Part shown: in pieces, positions 31,939-40,461 of the stretch
Numbering within the stretch: position 1 is the stretch's first letter
How the letters are laid out: every line of letters begins with the position of its first letter
Source: Spirochaetota bacterium
GTDB lineage: Bacteria; Spirochaetota; Spirochaetia; Treponematales; Rectinemataceae
Assembly (NCBI GenBank): GCA_029265615.1
Contig: JAJUIB010000019.1
Location: forward strand, 1-46,466
Length of the DNA: 46,466 bases
Direction of reading: 5' to 3'
Made by a program: the position numbers and the translations under genes
Notes under the pieces: generated by a model
Told to the model about the DNA's origin: nothing
Databases searched by the model: none
Seen by the model: only the letters and a program-made list of their open reading frames with translations

Positions 31939-31987
31939 TTGCCGCCGTAGGCAAAGGGAGTATACTCGGAACGACCACGAAAGTAAA
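31939..31987. promoter_or_regulatory. Candidate bidirectional promoter between gyrB and dnaA
   Basis: GAGTATACTC (31958-31967) is a palindrome that holds TATACT on both strands. Minus strand for gyrB: TTTACT (31982-31987), 17 bases, TATACT (31959-31964). Plus strand for dnaA: TTGCCG (31939-31944), 16 bases, TATACT (31961-31966). Both leaders would be long (about 180 and 330 bases). Confidence 0.5.
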
Positions 31988-32034
31988 GAAGCGGCCCGGA
32001 GTGAGGGCCTTAGGAGGAGAGCGCAGGCGCCAGT

Positions 32035-32043
32035 TGTGGATAA
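32035..32043 (-). promoter_or_regulatory. DnaA box upstream of dnaA, distal
   Basis: Minus strand TTATCCACA, a perfect DnaA box. It is part of the 16-base repeat TTGTGGATAACTTGTG shared with the box at 32258. Confidence 0.85.
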
Positions 32044-32156
32044 CTTGTGCCTTTTTCCTCAATCTCTTGTCAGGCAAGCATTAGGGTGATAGTGATTCGA
32101 ACGGCGCCCGCATGGAAAAAAGTAGCCGCATAAGTATTTTCTTTTCTTAGTAGGTT

Positions 32157-32165
32157 TTATCCGCA
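32157..32165 (+). promoter_or_regulatory. DnaA box-like site
   Basis: TTATCCGCA, one mismatch to the consensus TTATCCACA, between the two perfect boxes. Confidence 0.45.
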
Positions 32166-32187
32166 ACTACTACATGCAAATTTGGTA

Positions 32188-32218
32188 TTGGCCGAATTTT
32201 TTGGAGAAATTCGGCCGA
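32188..32218. other. Hairpin in the dnaA upstream region
   Basis: Twelve base pairs (one T-G) between 32188-32199 and 32207-32218, with a 7-base loop TTTGGAG. No T-run follows. If transcription starts at the distal promoter this forms in the dnaA leader; otherwise it is a DNA feature of the origin region. Confidence 0.5.
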
Positions 32219-32248
32219 TTTGAAGCTTGTATTCTCTTCCTTGGCTCC

Positions 32249-32278
32249 TTGATACATTGTGGATAACTTGTGTATATA
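32249..32278 (+). promoter_or_regulatory. dnaA proximal promoter with a DnaA box in its spacer
   Basis: TTGATA (32249-32254), 18-base spacer, TATATA (32273-32278). The perfect DnaA box (32258-32266, minus strand TTATCCACA) lies wholly in the spacer, so bound DnaA would block polymerase. The expected start is about 17 bases before the ATG. Confidence 0.7.
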
Positions 32279-32301
32279 AAACGCCCCGAAAGGAATGGCT
32301 C

Positions 32302-33753
32302 ATGGGCACCTGGAACTATGCTGTTTTCTGGAATGAGGCGATGAATCAGATCCGTGACGAGATCGATGAAACCGAATTCGCTATGTGGTTCAACATCGAG
32401 TATGATTCCGCGACGGAAAACAGCATCACCATTCGGGTGCCTTCGAGTTTTTACCGCGATCAGCTCGTGCGCCAGTACCAACGCCTCATTGAACAAAAAC
32501 TGTTTGAACTGAGCGGCAAGCCGCTTAAGCTGGAATTTATCATCGTCAAGCCGACCGAATGGATAAGAAACCAGGAAGAGGAACCACAATCCGATACGGG
32601 CGCCGCGAAATCCACGCCTTCAGGTGGGATACCCCGCATGGCCGAAGTCGGGGGAAGCCCGCAGCCTCGAGCGAAGGATGTGCCCAGCGGCCGAGATATC
32701 AAGGACCGCGGCAAGCACCCGCAGCTTAGACTAGACTACACCTTCGAAAATTTCGTCATCGGCGAAAACAACTCTTTTGCCGCCAACGCCGCACTTGCCA
32801 TTTCCAAAAACCCTGGCACGGCCTACAATCCCTTTCTCATCTACGGCGGGGTAGGGCTCGGTAAAACCCACCTTATGCAGTCTATCGGCAACCGCGTATG
32901 GCAGACCGACCCAAAAGCAAAAGTTCTGTGCATTACCGCCGAGGAGTTTACAAACGAGTTCATCCAGTCTATTCACGACAAGACGACACAGGCGTTTAAG
33001 AATAAGTACCGCTTTGTTGACGTACTCCTTATCGACGATATCCATTTCCTTCAGAACAAGCTTGGAAGCCAAGAAGAACTCTTTCATACGTTTAATGCGC
33101 TCTACGATGCAAACAAGCAGATGGTTTTTACCTGTGACCGCCCCGTTTCCGAGCTTAAGAACCTTTCAGATCGTCTCCGCAGCCGCTTCGAACGCGGCCT
33201 TAACGTCGACCTTCAGCCGCCAAATTTTGAAACGCGCGCAGCGATCCTCAAAAAAAAGGTCGAAGCGGGGCGCGTGAGAGTTCCTGATGACGTGATCGAC
33301 ATTATCGCAAAAAACATATCGACCAACGTTCGCGATTTGGAAGCGGCGCTCACCAAGCTCGTCGCCTATGCGGAGCTTGTGCGAAAAGACATAACCCTCG
33401 AAATCGCGCAACATCAGCTTAAAGATGTATTTTCACAGTCAAAGCACGGCAATGTGACGATCGACAACATCCTCCGCGTGGTCGCCGACAACTACAATCT
33501 TTCGTATAGCGACCTCAAGGGAAAAAAGAGAACCAAAAACATAGCCTTTCCGCGACAAATCGCTATGTACATTGCACGTGAGATCACCGAGTACTCGACA
33601 ACCGAACTAGGCTTCGAGTTCGGAGGCCGTGACCACACGACAGTCATGCACGGCTGTCAGAAGATCGAAGAAATGCTCAAACTCGATCCCAATCTCGATG
33701 TAAAGATCCAAGCGCTCATTCGCTCGATCAAGGAATACAGCGCAAAAACGTAA
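32302..33753 (+). CDS. dnaA: Chromosomal replication initiator DnaA
   Basis: Initiator protein that binds DnaA boxes and opens the origin. 483 residues. Domain I (about 1-85) interacts with partner proteins; domain II (about 90-140) is a flexible linker rich in Gly, Pro and charged residues; domain III is the AAA+ ATPase with Walker A GGVGLGKTH (182-190) and Walker B VLLIDDIHFL (241-250); domain IV has the DNA-binding signature GGRDHTTVMHGCQKI near the C-terminus. The ATG at 32302 follows AAAGGAATGG; the longer frame lies in the promoter and is rejected. The promoter contains a DnaA box, which predicts auto-repression. The origin AT-rich element follows the gene. Confidence 0.97.
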   Translation: MGTWNYAVFWNEAMNQIRDEIDETEFAMWFNIEYDSATENSITIRVPSSFYRDQLVRQYQRLIEQKLFELSGKPLKLEFIIVKPTEWIRNQEEEPQSDTGAAKSTPSGGIPRMAEVGGSPQPRAKDVPSGRDIKDRGKHPQLRLDYTFENFVIGENNSFAANAALAISKNPGTAYNPFLIYGGVGLGKTHLMQSIGNRVWQTDPKAKVLCITAEEFTNEFIQSIHDKTTQAFKNKYRFVDVLLIDDIHFLQNKLGSQEELFHTFNALYDANKQMVFTCDRPVSELKNLSDRLRSRFERGLNVDLQPPNFETRAAILKKKVEAGRVRVPDDVIDIIAKNISTNVRDLEAALTKLVAYAELVRKDITLEIAQHQLKDVFSQSKHGNVTIDNILRVVADNYNLSYSDLKGKKRTKNIAFPRQIAMYIAREITEYSTTELGFEFGGRDHTTVMHGCQKIEEMLKLDPNLDVKIQALIRSIKEYSAKT

Positions 33754-34032
33754 GTCAAAAAATTGAATAACCTGGAGGATAAAGGGACAGGTATAGTGGA
33801 TAAGCTACAGGTCGGTGGACATGTGGAAAAAAGCATCCGCTTTGTCCCTGCTTATCCACACAAAGTAAAGCCTTATTAAATAAATACTTAGTATAGAAAT
33901 ACACATATACAAGGTTCTTATTATTACTCTTACTGTTAAATTTATACATCAAAGGTAATGATAAAGAGAGAAATCATGCTGTACATCTCACCTCCATGCA
34001 AAGAGAGTACGTCACAAGGGATCGCGCATCGC
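33754..34032. other. oriC: DnaA-box cluster and AT-rich unwinding element
   Basis: The gap between dnaA and dnaN holds DnaA boxes at 33795-33803 (minus, TTATCCACT), 33822-33830 (minus, TTTTCCACA) and 33852-33860 (plus, TTATCCACA, perfect). The outer boxes form the inverted repeat GTGGATAAGC / GCTTATCCAC. Immediately after comes an AT-rich stretch (33861-33960, about 77% A+T by hand count) in an otherwise GC-rich genome, the likely unwinding element. On the bottom strand TAATAATAA (33918-33926) resembles DnaA-trio repeats. No gene is supported here; the small minus-strand frame at 33755-33952 is an artefact of the AT-rich sequence. Confidence 0.85.
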
Positions 34033-34061
34033 TTGAAGCAGCTCGCATTTACGCGTATTTT
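34033..34061 (+). promoter_or_regulatory. dnaN promoter
   Basis: TTGAAG (34033-34038), 17-base spacer, TATTTT (34056-34061), with a leader of about 24 bases. It lets dnaN be transcribed apart from dnaA. Confidence 0.55.
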
Positions 34062-34091
34062 CTGTTAGACTAGCCAGCTAGGGGGTAGCCC

Positions 34092-35195
34092 ATGAAGTTT
34101 ACCTGCGAAAAAAACGCCTTTGCACGGGAAATTTCCTTCGCGCAAGAGGTCATCGCTTCAAAAAACGCCCTGTCGATTATGTCGAATGTTCTTCTTGAAG
34201 CCGAAGAGGGGACACTCGTACTCAAGGCAACGGACATAAAGGTAAGCTTCGAAACTCGTATTCCCGTTGAAACTGCGGAACCCGGTGCAATCACCGTTTT
34301 CTGTGACAAGCTATCGGGCATTCTCGCGTCCATTCCTGAGGGCGACATCGAGGTAACCGAGGATAACGGCAAGGTTGTGGTAAAACCGACCTTCAAAAAA
34401 GTGCGCTTTCAGATCAAAACCATCGCAAGCGAGAAATTCCCCGAACTGCCAGCGGCGGCAGAAGATATTTTTTTCTCTATACCTGCCAAAATACTGAAGG
34501 ACATGATTGAGCAGGTAGTTTTCGCCGTATCTGAGGACGAAACGCGATATTTCATGAACGGTGTTTATTTTGAACGCGCCGACGATGGACTTGTCATGGT
34601 CGCGACTGATGGGCGCCGGCTTGCATATATCCACAAACAAATCAATACGGAGCTACCGCGCTTCAAAAGCGTCATCATACCGCCCAAGGTACTTTCGCTC
34701 GTTATGAAGCGCGCTCCTGATGAGGGGCTCATCGCCATCGCTGTTACTGAAAAGAACATTTTCTTTCGCTTCGGATCGTATCTGGTATCGTCAGTCCTCA
34801 TCGAGGGACAGTTCCCGAATTACCAAAAAGTCATTCCAGAACATCAACAGTCGTCCATCATGGTGAAGCGAAGCGAGCTTATCGAAGCGCTTAAGCGCGT
34901 TTCTATCTTTATCGATCAGAAGTCGAATCGCGCATTTTTTAACCTTTCGGGTGGAACACTCCTTCTTTCATCGGATGAGAGCGAACTTGGTACAGCACGT
35001 GAAGAGCTTCCCTGTCGTTACGACGGTCCTGATGTTCGTCTTGCGCTCAACCACAAGTATATTGAAGAACCGCTTAAGGCTATCCAAGAGGAAAGCGTGC
35101 TTATCGAATTCACCGAACCCAGTCGTGCGATCACTCTTTCCCCTGATCCTAAGGGTGATTTTTTCCATATCGTGATGCCGATGCAGGCCGACTAA
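34092..35195 (+). CDS. dnaN: DNA polymerase III subunit beta (sliding clamp)
   Basis: Ring-shaped clamp that holds DNA polymerase III on DNA. 367 residues, normal for the family. It begins MKFTCEKNAFAREISFAQEV, with the three-fold repeated clamp folds; ATDGRRLAYIHK in the second domain and FHIVMPMQAD at the C-terminus (family MP.R/L-like end) are diagnostic. GGGGGT lies a few bases before the ATG. It is the first gene right of the origin and is followed by a strong terminator before recF. Confidence 0.97.
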   Translation: MKFTCEKNAFAREISFAQEVIASKNALSIMSNVLLEAEEGTLVLKATDIKVSFETRIPVETAEPGAITVFCDKLSGILASIPEGDIEVTEDNGKVVVKPTFKKVRFQIKTIASEKFPELPAAAEDIFFSIPAKILKDMIEQVVFAVSEDETRYFMNGVYFERADDGLVMVATDGRRLAYIHKQINTELPRFKSVIIPPKVLSLVMKRAPDEGLIAIAVTEKNIFFRFGSYLVSSVLIEGQFPNYQKVIPEHQQSSIMVKRSELIEALKRVSIFIDQKSNRAFFNLSGGTLLLSSDESELGTAREELPCRYDGPDVRLALNHKYIEEPLKAIQEESVLIEFTEPSRAITLSPDPKGDFFHIVMPMQAD

Positions 35196-35225
35196 AGAAA
35201 AGCTCCCGAGCGCGGATAAGCGCAG

Positions 35226-35254
35226 TGCCCCGCTCTTAAGAGCGGGGCATTATT
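35226..35254 (+). terminator. Rho-independent terminator between dnaN and recF
   Basis: A perfect 24-base palindrome (35226-35249), arms TGCCCCGCTCTT and AAGAGCGGGGCA, followed by TTATTGTATT. It separates dnaN from recF, or allows partial read-through since recF follows by 15 bases with no clear promoter of its own. Confidence 0.75.
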
Positions 35255-35268
35255 GTATTGAGGTGACA

Positions 35269-36360
35269 ATGCCATTTATAACGGTTCGTTTTTCATCCTT
35301 TCGCAATCTCGAAGATGGCGAGATAGATGTTGCGGGAAAACGCGTGTTTCTCGTGGGGGAAAATGGTCAAGGGAAGACAAATTTTCTTGAAGCCCTTTAT
35401 TACCTCTCCTACGGATCATCCTTCCGCGGAGCCGTCGATACAGAGGTCGCACGCCGTGGCACAGGCTATTTTGCGCTTGAGGCGACAAGCCGGATGGAGG
35501 GCTCTGATGAAGACCTTCCTCCTGAGAAAGTCATCGTCTCTTGGAAGGAGAGGACAAAGACGATACGCCGCGGAGAAAAGCCCCTTCGCGATCGCAAGGA
35601 ACTTATCGGCATAAACCCAACGATAATATTTTGCCATGAGGACTTTTCTTTTGCGGTTGGAGAACCCGAACGGAGGAGGTTTTTTTTCGATCAGACTGCT
35701 GGGCTTGTTTCGTCGCTGTATATCGATCTGCTTCGCGAGTATAAACGCATTCTGAAGCAGCGCAACGCCGCACTCAAAGAAGGACAAGTTTCGGTTTTGG
35801 AATTTCTCGATGAGCAGCTTGTGTCACGCGGCAAAGACCTTATGGAAGAGCGCGCGCGTATACAGGCGGATTTCGAAGAACGGATAGCCGTACTGTATGA
35901 AGAGGTGTCACTCCTTGGCCGAGAGATACGGCTCCGGTATCGACCGAGTTGGCCGAATGACGCAGGGCGTAATGAGCTTGTCGATTATCTTGCCCGAAGG
36001 CGGAGCGAGGAACTTGCGCTTGGGACGAGTCTTTCAGGGCCACATCGTGATCGGTGGCTCTTTTTCTCCGAGGGGGAGGAATTTACAGCAACCGCCTCGA
36101 CGGGGCAGCACCGGCTGCTCACCCTGGTGCTTAGAATAGCACAGGCTGAGTATTACAGCGCTCAAACAGGGCGCAAACCAGTTCTTCTCTTCGACGACGT
36201 GCTCCTTGAACTCGATCCGGGGAAGAGGAGGCGCTTTCTTTCAGCCCTGCCCGATGCGGCTCAAGCGTTTTTTACCTTTCTGCCCGGCGAACCCTGGGAG
36301 GACTATCGCAGCGAGGGGACCATCGTATATCGTGTCGAACATGGACGACTCGCGGATTAA
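35269..36360 (+). CDS. recF: DNA replication and repair protein RecF
   Basis: SMC-like ATPase that helps load RecA at gaps. 363 residues. Walker A is GENGQGKTNF (about 31-40), the ABC signature region is STGQHRLLTLVLRIAQ, and Walker B is VLLFDDVLLELD near the C-terminus. Length is typical. The ATG at 35269 has GAGGTG upstream; a GTG six bases earlier is possible. The gene overlaps the DUF721 gene by 20 bases, so the two are co-translated or co-transcribed. dnaN-recF-DUF721 is a common order in spirochaetes and other bacteria. Confidence 0.96.
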   Translation: MPFITVRFSSFRNLEDGEIDVAGKRVFLVGENGQGKTNFLEALYYLSYGSSFRGAVDTEVARRGTGYFALEATSRMEGSDEDLPPEKVIVSWKERTKTIRRGEKPLRDRKELIGINPTIIFCHEDFSFAVGEPERRRFFFDQTAGLVSSLYIDLLREYKRILKQRNAALKEGQVSVLEFLDEQLVSRGKDLMEERARIQADFEERIAVLYEEVSLLGREIRLRYRPSWPNDAGRNELVDYLARRRSEELALGTSLSGPHRDRWLFFSEGEEFTATASTGQHRLLTLVLRIAQAEYYSAQTGRKPVLLFDDVLLELDPGKRRRFLSALPDAAQAFFTFLPGEPWEDYRSEGTIVYRVEHGRLAD

Positions 36361-36883
36361 GGATGCAAAAGCGCTCCTTGCCGCTTTTTTCGATGAGGAA
36401 AAACGGCGGCGGGGTGGAATGTATGCCGAGTTTTTCTCAAGTTGGCGGATAATTGTCGGAGAACGGCTTGCGGCGCACTCTCGTGTTGTCGAGGTAGAAA
36501 AAGGAACGCTCATTGTAGAAGCCGACCATCCTGGCTGGATACAACTCCTCCAGCTAAAACAGACGGCCATCCTTGCTGCGACCGCAGTGCGTTTTCCCGA
36601 GCTTGAGCTCAGGAGTATTGTTTTCAGACTTTCACAGAAGCGGGATGCCGCCGGAAGTAGCGAGAAAAGCGATGCACCACGTTCGCGGCCGGGGCCCTTT
36701 GGGCCCGAAGGCTGTTCCCTTGTGTCCATGGATGTGCCTTTGAACGAGGCGGAGGATCAATGTAGCGCGAGAAAGCAAGATGATCGTCCCGTGGCGCAGT
36801 CTATCGGCGACCCAGAGCTTGCGAGCGTTTTGGCTTCTTTGAAAGCAGCCGTGGATGAGGCGGCAAAGCGCACGCAGGACTGA
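36341..36883 (+). CDS. DUF721 / DciA-like protein
   Basis: A 180-residue member of the DUF721 family, which includes DciA, the helicase-loading factor that helps place DnaB at the origin in bacteria lacking DnaC/DnaI. The conserved KH-like part is in the first 100 residues (FFSSWRIIVGERLAAHSRVV, TLIVEADHPGWIQLLQLK, FPELELRSIVFRLS); the rest is a variable, charged tail. The ATG at 36341 lies inside the end of recF, 20 bases overlapping, without a good ribosome-binding site, which suggests coupling. In several spirochaetes this gene is followed by gyrB or gyrA; here it is followed by rpmH. Confidence 0.85.
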   Translation: MDDSRIKDAKALLAAFFDEEKRRRGGMYAEFFSSWRIIVGERLAAHSRVVEVEKGTLIVEADHPGWIQLLQLKQTAILAATAVRFPELELRSIVFRLSQKRDAAGSSEKSDAPRSRPGPFGPEGCSLVSMDVPLNEAEDQCSARKQDDRPVAQSIGDPELASVLASLKAAVDEAAKRTQD

Positions 36884-36904
36884 GAAATGTGGCGATCAAC
36901 GTCG

Positions 36905-36933
36905 TTGACGAAGGGGGCGAAAAGATTTATACT
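36905..36933 (+). promoter_or_regulatory. rpmH promoter
   Basis: TTGACG (36905-36910), exactly 17 bases, TATACT (36928-36933): a strong sigma-70-type promoter, as expected for a ribosomal protein gene. The leader is about 80 bases. Confidence 0.8.
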
Positions 36934-37020
36934 CCCCCGGCCTACGCATCGAACTGACCGGAAGCAATGGGCTTTGTCGCCCAGAGTTTCCGTCATCCAT
37001 AGACCTAAGGAGTCTGGATC

Positions 37021-37176
37021 ATGAAACGCACCTACCAGCCTAGCAAGACCCGCCGTGTCCGTAAGTTCGGTTTTCGCGCACGCATGGCCACAAAGGGCGG
37101 CCGCCTTGTCCTTAAGCGCCGCCGTGCCAAGGGTCGCCTTAAGCTGACCGCCTCGGACGAGGGCAAAAAGTACTAA
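37021..37176 (+). CDS. rpmH: 50S ribosomal protein L34
   Basis: A 51-residue basic ribosomal protein. It begins [18 protein letters not shown] and contains [19 protein letters not shown], the standard L34 pattern, with a slightly extended C-terminus ([12 protein letters not shown]). AAGGAG lies 8 bases before the ATG. It is the first gene of rpmH-rnpA-yidD-yidC-jag, with a near-consensus promoter upstream. Too short for the usual ORF cut-off but unmistakable. Confidence 0.97.
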   Translation: MKRTYQPSKTRRVRKFGFRARMATKGGRLVLKRRRAKGRLKLTASDEGKKY

Positions 37177-37202
37177 GGCCGCCCCGCATGGGCGGAGGCC
37201 TT
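37175..37202 (+). promoter_or_regulatory. Hairpin spanning the rpmH stop and rnpA start
   Basis: AAGGCC pairs with GGCCTT and GCCC pairs with GGGC (3-base bulge on the right), with the rnpA ATG at the loop (37188-37190). It could limit rnpA initiation so that RnpA is made at a lower rate than L34. Confidence 0.4.
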
Positions 37203-37556
37203 GAGATCGCCGGCTGCGGTTTTTCGAAAAACGAGCGGCTGCGGACGAGGCCCGAGATCGACCGGGTGTTTAAGGAGGGCCGTCGCTATTCCGTAAAGGG
37301 GATGCGGCTCCATGTGCTTTCCTGCCCGGGCGCTCCTACGCGGGTCGCGTTCGTCACTGTCCGTGCATATCCCGGGGCGGTTCAGCGTAATCGCGCACGA
37401 CGTATTCTCCGGGAGTGCTGGCGTCTCGACAAGGCGGGCTTGCGCGGCGGGTTCGAAGTTGTCGTTGTGCTCTATCCGGGCTTTGACGGCTTCGAGACGC
37501 GGCAAGCACAGCTGCGAAGGCTCATCCGCCAGGCGGGACTCCTTTTGCCCGCATGA
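37188..37556 (+). CDS. rnpA: Ribonuclease P protein component
   Basis: Protein subunit of RNase P, which trims the 5' end of precursor tRNA. 122 residues. The family core is complete: [40 protein letters not shown] (RNR motif binding the RNA subunit) and RRILRECWR. The first 10 residues are an extra stretch before the usual start. The ATG lies at the apex of a hairpin and lacks a ribosome-binding site; GGAGG at 37194 lies inside the frame and points to an ATC at 37206, so the true start is uncertain. Its stop overlaps yidD (ATGA). Confidence 0.93.
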   Translation: MGGGLEIAGCGFSKNERLRTRPEIDRVFKEGRRYSVKGMRLHVLSCPGAPTRVAFVTVRAYPGAVQRNRARRILRECWRLDKAGLRGGFEVVVVLYPGFDGFETRQAQLRRLIRQAGLLLPA

Positions 37557-37774
37557 AGCGGCTACTCGCTCTTCCTCTGCTCTTCCTCATCAAGCTCTAT
37601 CAGGTGGCTCTATCGCCCTTAAAGCCGCCTTCTTGTCGCTTTTATCCAACGTGCTCCGCCTATGCCTATGAGGCCATCTCCAAATATGGGCCATTCCGCG
37701 GCTCGTGGCTTGCGGTACGGCGGCTATTCCGTTGTCATCCACTCAATCCGGGAGGCTTTGACCCAGTACCATGA
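37553..37774 (+). CDS. yidD: Membrane protein insertion efficiency factor YidD
   Basis: A 73-residue protein of the YidD/haemolysin-like family that assists YidC-dependent membrane insertion. It has a short hydrophobic N-terminal helix ([19 protein letters not shown]) and the conserved cysteine region [19 protein letters not shown] and [17 protein letters not shown]. The start overlaps the rnpA stop and the end overlaps the yidC start by four bases, so the three genes form a translational chain. Confidence 0.96.
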   Translation: MKRLLALPLLFLIKLYQVALSPLKPPSCRFYPTCSAYAYEAISKYGPFRGSWLAVRRLFRCHPLNPGGFDPVP

Positions 37775-39552
37775 GCGACATGTACACGAATAATTCAGGC
37801 GATGACAAGCGTACACTTATCGCCGTTGTTCTTTCCGTTGTTATTATTACGGCGGGCTTCATGATCCAAGGAGCCCTTTTCCCGGCTACATCTGCTTCCC
37901 CCCAAAATACGCAGACTACGGCTCAGCAGGGCTCCGTCACCACGAGTGTCGAGCTCCCGTCCCCGGGATCGACAGGTATTTCCGTGACAGCCGCGGTGGT
38001 AAATCCAACGGCCGTCACGCCGCCGCTTACGGAACAGCGCTATCGTATTGAAACGGATATCGTCGAAGCGGAGTTTACCAATAAGGGTGGTGACCTTGTT
38101 GCGCTACGACTCAAAAAGCACAAGGATCAGGAGGGGGAGGTTAACCTCATCCTTGCAGGCGCGCAGAGAAGCGAGGGTTTTGCGCTTGCATTCGGCGGTC
38201 CCAACGCTGCGCCGGTCGACGAGCTCATGGAAGCGCGGATGCTCGACGACAAAACCATCGAATTTTCTCGCACTTTTCTTGCGCCCGTCGTGGGGAAAGA
38301 CGAGCCGGTTGCTTTTACCTACCGCAAGGCTTTTACCTTTCGGGATGGCGAGTACCTCTTTGGCCTCGCGGTGACGCTTGAAAACTCGCGCAACGAATAT
38401 CTGCCGCTCGATGAAGGTGGTTATGCTTATACGCTCCGCTTTGGACCTCAAGTCGGGCCGCGGTACAACTACAAATCCAAGAACTCGGACTACCGGCAGA
38501 TACTGAGCTACGCCGATGGCAAGTCCCGACTGGAAAAGCCCAAGACCGGAGTCTGGAGTCCCAAAACGCAGCCGGTATGGACCGCGATAAATGGGAAATA
38601 TTTTTCTTTTATCGCGATTCCAGAGCTTCCCACCTACACGCTCACCGTCACTGGCGGAAACGATGCGGAGATCGGCCAGACCAATGGCCTTGCGATTTCC
38701 CGGCCGGCGATCAAGGCGAGCAGGCAGAGCGATGCGTTTTACTTCTATTTTGGTCCGCGCACGAACGCCGAGCTTGCCAAATACGAGTACGCCGACCGCA
38801 ACGCTTTTGGGAAGAGCGGTTTGTCTCTCGAGCGAGCGGTTTCGAGTTCCGGCATTCTCGCCCCGCTCGAAAAGCTCCTCAAGTTCCTCCTCAATGTGTT
38901 CTACAAGCTCATACCGAATTATGGGGTCGCGATTGTCCTTGTGACCATTCTTGTGAAGGTTCTCCTCTTTCCGCTCACCAAAAAGGGCTCTATGGCCTCG
39001 GCGCGGATGCAAGAGATACAGCCAAAGCTCACCGCTATCCAGGAGAAATACAAGAACAACCCGCAGAAGCTCAACGCGGAAATGGCGGAGCTCTATAAAA
39101 AAGAAGGGTACAACCCCATGTCGGGCTGCCTCCCCCTTCTCATACAGTTCCCGCTGTTTATCGCGATGTACAACCTTTTTAACAACCACTTCGATCTGCG
39201 CGGCGCCCTGTTCATTCCGGGCTGGATACCCGACTTGTCAGCTCCGGAGACGATCTGGAACTTTGCCCCCTTTAAGCTACCACTCCTTGGCTGGAGCGAT
39301 ATCCGCGCGCTTCCGATCATCTATCTGGTGAGCCAGCTCTTTTACGGTAAATTCACCCAGCAACCCTCGTCGGGGCCGGCCGCGGGCCAGATGAAATTCA
39401 TGATGTACGGTATGCCGATCATCTTCTTCTTTATTCTCTATGATGTGCCCTCGGGTCTTCTCGTCTACTGGATCGTGTCCAACCTCCTCACGATCGCGCA
39501 GCAGGTGGCGATCAACGACATCCTCAAGAAGAGGAAGGCAGCAAAAGCCTGA
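37771..39552 (+). CDS. yidC: Membrane protein insertase YidC
   Basis: Inserts and folds inner-membrane proteins. 593 residues, the long Gram-negative type. An N-terminal membrane helix (about 15-37) is followed by a large periplasmic domain (about 60-365) and then five membrane segments with the conserved [20 protein letters not shown], the cytoplasmic loop [20 protein letters not shown] and [19 protein letters not shown]. The large periplasmic domain fits a double-membraned cell such as a spirochaete. The ATG overlaps yidD by four bases. jag follows 12-42 bases later. Confidence 0.97.
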   Translation: MSDMYTNNSGDDKRTLIAVVLSVVIITAGFMIQGALFPATSASPQNTQTTAQQGSVTTSVELPSPGSTGISVTAAVVNPTAVTPPLTEQRYRIETDIVEAEFTNKGGDLVALRLKKHKDQEGEVNLILAGAQRSEGFALAFGGPNAAPVDELMEARMLDDKTIEFSRTFLAPVVGKDEPVAFTYRKAFTFRDGEYLFGLAVTLENSRNEYLPLDEGGYAYTLRFGPQVGPRYNYKSKNSDYRQILSYADGKSRLEKPKTGVWSPKTQPVWTAINGKYFSFIAIPELPTYTLTVTGGNDAEIGQTNGLAISRPAIKASRQSDAFYFYFGPRTNAELAKYEYADRNAFGKSGLSLERAVSSSGILAPLEKLLKFLLNVFYKLIPNYGVAIVLVTILVKVLLFPLTKKGSMASARMQEIQPKLTAIQEKYKNNPQKLNAEMAELYKKEGYNPMSGCLPLLIQFPLFIAMYNLFNNHFDLRGALFIPGWIPDLSAPETIWNFAPFKLPLLGWSDIRALPIIYLVSQLFYGKFTQQPSSGPAAGQMKFMMYGMPIIFFFILYDVPSGLLVYWIVSNLLTIAQQVAINDILKKRKAAKA

Positions 39553-39594
39553 GGAGGCGTCTCCATGCCATCCCGTCCTTTTAGGAGAAACGAT

Positions 39595-40305
39595 ATGGTA
39601 TATGAGTTCGAAGGGAGGACCGAGAAGGAGGCGATCGATCAGGCGATCCGCGAGCTCGGCCTCGAGCGCGACGGCTTTGATGTCGAAATCCTTGAGTCAC
39701 AGTCGGGCGGCATCTTTAAAAAAGGCCGGGTACGCATCCGCGTCCATGTCGCCGACCGCGCCCCTTCTGCCGAACCCGCGCCGCGGCCGCGTGCCGAGGC
39801 GCACGCACCCGCGCAGGTGCGCCGGAGCGTGACGCCGCTTGAGTCCGATGCATTTGAAGCGAAGGTTCTCGAATTCACGCGCCGCGTAATCGAGGGCATG
39901 GGCTACGCCTGCGAGGTGTCGGTGCTGTTCCGCGAAGAGCAGAAATTGGGCATTCGCATCGAGAGTGAACACGCATCGATCATCATCGGGAAAAAAGGCA
40001 AAAACCTCGATGCCTTGCAGCTTCTTGTCAATGTCTACGCCGGCAGACTGGGCCGCGAAGACATGCGGATCATTCTCGATTCGGAAAACTATCGCATTCG
40101 CCGCGAGGAGGCTCTGGTCCGCCTTGCCTACGAGACGGCGGAAGAGGTGCGTCGCCGCCGTCAGTCGGTGTTGCTCGAACCGATGAACCCGTTTGAGCGG
40201 CGCATCATCCATACGACGCTTAACGACATTGTCGACATAGAGACGAAGAGCGAAGGCGAGGGGCTCTATAAGCAGGTGCGGGTGCTCTTCCGCGGCCGCG
40301 CCTGA
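39595..40305 (+). CDS. jag: RNA-binding protein Jag/KhpB
   Basis: A 236-residue RNA-binding protein. The N-terminal Jag_N domain (MVYEFEGRTEKEAIDQAI, FDVEILESQSGGIF), a proline/alanine linker, a KH domain with SIIIGKKGKNLDALQLLVN, and a C-terminal R3H domain with EPMNPFERRIIHTTLND are in the standard order. The ATG at 39595 is preferred: AGGAG lies 7 bases before it and the Jag_N domain starts at once. An ATG at 39565 with GGAGG upstream would add 10 residues. It is the last gene of the rpmH-jag operon and is followed by a strong terminator. Confidence 0.94.
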   Translation: MVYEFEGRTEKEAIDQAIRELGLERDGFDVEILESQSGGIFKKGRVRIRVHVADRAPSAEPAPRPRAEAHAPAQVRRSVTPLESDAFEAKVLEFTRRVIEGMGYACEVSVLFREEQKLGIRIESEHASIIIGKKGKNLDALQLLVNVYAGRLGREDMRIILDSENYRIRREEALVRLAYETAEEVRRRRQSVLLEPMNPFERRIIHTTLNDIVDIETKSEGEGLYKQVRVLFRGRA

Positions 40306-40346
40306 GTGAAGCAAACGGGCCCTTCGACGGGCCTTCCGAGCGACGA

Positions 40347-40386
40347 CAAAAGCCGGCTGCAGCATCGCAGTCGGCTTTTGTTTTTG
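40347..40386 (+). terminator. Rho-independent terminator after jag
   Basis: A 14-bp stem with one G-T pair (40347-40360 and 40367-40380, loop AGCATC) followed by TTTTTG. It lies about 40 bases after the jag stop. Confidence 0.9.
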
Positions 40387-40461
40387 TGTTTGTGCGGGAA
40401 ACCCAGTACGCCTTGCAGGCGGCCGAAATATTCATATCCTAGACAGCGGAAGGAGAAGTTC

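Noticed and set aside
33755-33952. Minus-strand 65-residue frame between dnaA and dnaN
   Set aside because: It lies in the AT-rich origin element, has no ribosome-binding site and its composition (Asn, Tyr, Lys) only reflects the base bias.
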